A stretch of DNA of 64,000 bases from Acidovorax sp. Leaf78. GTDB lineage: Bacteria; Pseudomonadota; Gammaproteobacteria; Burkholderiales; Burkholderiaceae_C. Numbering within the stretch: the stretch's first letter is position 1; the number at the start of each line of letters is the position of its first letter. Below the pieces are notes generated by a model. That model had not been told where the DNA came from. It made no database searches and saw only the letters and a list, made by a program, of their open reading frames with translations. The stretch is from positions 142,945 to 206,944 of the forward strand of contig NZ_LMLZ01000020.1 of the NCBI RefSeq assembly GCF_001422735.1, read 5' to 3'. This document shows, one piece after another, positions 62,707 through 64,000 of this stretch. The position numbers and the translations under genes are program-made.

Positions 62707-63603
62707 ATGGCTGCCCTTATTTGCGGTTCCCTGGCGTTCGACACCATCATGACCTTCGAGGGCCGGTTTGCCGAGCAGATACTGCCGGACCAGCTGCACA
62801 TCCTGAACGTGTCCTTCCTGGTCCCGTCGCTGCGCCGCGACTTCGGCGGTTGCGCTGGCAACATCGCCTACAGCCTGAAACTGCTGGGTGGCGAGCCCGT
62901 GCCCATGGCCATGCTCGGCAGCGATGGCGCAGAGTATCTGCAGCGCCTGGAAACGCTGGGCATCAGCCAGCGCCATGTGGGCCAGGTGCAGGACACCTAC
63001 ACGGCGCAGGCGATGATCATGACCGACCGTGACAACAACCAGATCACGGCCTTCCACCCCGGCGCCATGATGCAGGCGCATGCCAACCGCATCGAGCCGG
63101 ATGCAGCGGTGAAGGTGGGCATCATCTCGCCCGACGGCCGCGACGCGATGCTGCAGCATGCGGCCCAGTTCGTGGCGGCGGGCATTCCGTTCGTCTTCGA
63201 TCCCGGCCAGGGCCTGCCCATGTTCAACGGCGAGGAGCTCACGCGCTTCGTCGAGCAGGCCACGTGGGTCACGGTGAACGACTACGAAGGCAAGATGCTG
63301 TGCGACCGCACGGGCCTGTCTCTGGACGCACTCTCGCGCAAGGTGCGGGGGCTGGTGGTGACCCTCGGTGCCGAGGGGTGCGACGTGTGGGTCGACGGTG
63401 CCAAGACCCATGTTCCCGCGGTGGCTCCGGCGCAGGTGGTCGACCCCACGGGCTGTGGCGACGCCTGGCGCGGTGCGCTGCTGTTCGGCCTGGAAAAGGG
63501 CTGGCCACTTGTGCGCTGTGCGGAGCTGGGCAACCGTGTGGGCGCGCTCAAGATCGCGCAGCGCGGCCCGCAAAACTACACGCTCGACTTCACGCCGCAG
63601 TGA
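62707..63603 (+). CDS. PfkB-family carbohydrate/nucleoside kinase (adenosine kinase-like)
   Basis: A 298-residue ribokinase-fold enzyme. ICGSLAFDTIM opens the domain, FGGCAGNIAYSLKLLGG is the substrate loop, and the C-terminal signature DPTGCGDAWRGALLFGL contains the catalytic aspartate and anion hole. MAMLGSDGAEYLQRLETLGI and FVFDPGQGLPMF fit the adenosine-kinase-like branch, but the substrate is not proven. It lies 51 bases after the DUF3426 gene. Confidence 0.9.
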   Translation: MAALICGSLAFDTIMTFEGRFAEQILPDQLHILNVSFLVPSLRRDFGGCAGNIAYSLKLLGGEPVPMAMLGSDGAEYLQRLETLGISQRHVGQVQDTYTAQAMIMTDRDNNQITAFHPGAMMQAHANRIEPDAAVKVGIISPDGRDAMLQHAAQFVAAGIPFVFDPGQGLPMFNGEELTRFVEQATWVTVNDYEGKMLCDRTGLSLDALSRKVRGLVVTLGAEGCDVWVDGAKTHVPAVAPAQVVDPTGCGDAWRGALLFGLEKGWPLVRCAELGNRVGALKIAQRGPQNYTLDFTPQ

Positions 63604-63785
63604 TGCGGTGATGCAGCAGTGATGCAGGGTGGCCTGTCGCTGATCGATCTGCGCTGATCGATGCTGCGGCGGCCGGCCCTGCGCTTGGCCTTGCGCGGTG
63701 CGTGGGCTGGGCATGCTTAATTGCGCAAGCTCTGGACCGCACTAGGCCCAGCGCGTTGCCGATCTTCTCGCCCTGCGTTCAGGCA

Positions 63786-63814
63786 TAAAAAAACCCGGTG
63801 CACAGGCACCGGGT
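63786..63814 (-). terminator. Intrinsic terminator for the histone-like gene
   Basis: On the minus strand ACCCGGTGC and GCACCGGGT form a 9-bp stem around CTGT followed by TTTTTTT, 22 bases after the stop of the histone-like gene. Confidence 0.9.
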
Positions 63815-63835
63815 CGAGGGCGACGTGCGCCAGTA

Positions 63836-64000
63836 TCAGGGCTTGTTGCCCGTAGGAAATGGCCAGGCTGCCTGAGGGTTCAGCGTGGTCTGTGCAGCAG
63901 GCGCTGCGGCCGCAGGGGCAGGGGCCTTGGGGGCTTTCTTGGCGGGCGAAGCCTTCTTGGCAGCAGGAGCTGCCTTCTTGGCGGCGGGTGCTGCCTTCTT
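63836..64000 (-). CDS. Histone H1-like Lys/Ala/Pro-rich protein, C-terminal end
   Basis: Only the last 54 codons are in the window. They encode repeats of the AAKKAAPAAKK type followed by a conserved-looking tail (QTTLNPQAAWPFPTGNKP), then TGA. Such Lys/Ala/Pro tails occur in bacterial histone-H1-like DNA-binding proteins and in PhaM-type polyhydroxyalkanoate granule proteins; the N-terminal domain needed to tell them apart is outside. A strong terminator follows. Confidence 0.75.
   Translation of the reverse strand, partial: KKAAPAAKKAAPAAKKASPAKKAPKAPAPAAAAPAAQTTLNPQAAWPFPTGNKP

Overview
The window is high-GC chromosomal DNA from a betaproteobacterium of the order Burkholderiales, most likely Comamonadaceae (Acidovorax-like). 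Supporting points are the tlpA-accB-accC-prmA-DUF3426 and RNB-tonB-aroE-mtgA gene orders, paired cyanophycin synthetase genes with their dedicated ABC transporter and DUF1854 partner, a histone-H1-like Lys/Ala/Pro tail at the right edge, and dispersed intergenic repeats. No integrase, transposase, tRNA, rRNA or CRISPR array was seen. Gene names rest on motif recognition, not on a database search.

Layout. 1-1.0 kb: 3' end of an acyl-CoA synthetase gene. 1.1-9.1 kb: a lower-GC accessory island with a small unknown gene, a DUF4238-type gene on the minus strand, and divergent from it a roughly 1,700-residue protein with an N-terminal PD-(D/E)XK (Cap4/DUF4297-like) nuclease motif and a STAND-like P-loop ATPase. 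This pair is the best candidate for an undescribed (probably anti-phage) system. 9.4-10.9 kb: a FrnE-like oxidoreductase and creA. 11-19.1 kb: a cyanophycin locus. Two minus-strand synthetases (one with a degenerate second ATP site) diverge from an ABC exporter fused to a zinc ribbon and a DUF1854 protein. 19.6-25.3 kb: small proteins, an EF-hand protein, a 5'-nucleotidase, a lone gspF, an LLM flavin oxidoreductase and a stand-alone CZB protein.

25.5-28.0 kb: an AT-richer accessory patch with a predicted ADP-ribosyltransferase toxin, a 45-residue membrane ORF overlapping its stop codon, a small lipoprotein and other unknown genes. 28.2-30.6 kb: ruvC, a phosphatidate cytidylyltransferase and a plsC-type acyltransferase. 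30.7-32.3 kb: an orphan type III secretion class II chaperone with a translocator-like partner. 32.4-36.9 kb: an M48 peptidase and a divergent AraC regulator/cytochrome P450 pair. 36.9-42.1 kb: a minus-strand cluster of RNB nuclease, TonB, AroE and MtgA. 42.2-48.9 kb: a PglL/O-antigen-ligase-like protein, a YqiA-like hydrolase, a kinase-HDOD-GAF fusion, rodA and a small membrane protein.

49-54.7 kb: a periplasmic protein, a YegP protein, tldD, an unknown gene, and a DAHP synthase gene preceded by an aromatic-rich leader peptide with mutually exclusive hairpins (transcription attenuation). 54.8-63.6 kb: mpl, an unknown gene overlapping tlpA, accB, accC, prmA, a DUF3426 protein and a PfkB-type kinase. 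The right edge holds the end of a histone-like gene with its terminator.

Two dispersed repeat families recur between genes: R1, an AGCTGCTAGCGCTTG...AAGCGGTAGA type, and R2, a GC-rich palindromic type. One R1 copy forms the end of mpl and another appears to lie inside the RNB coding sequence.
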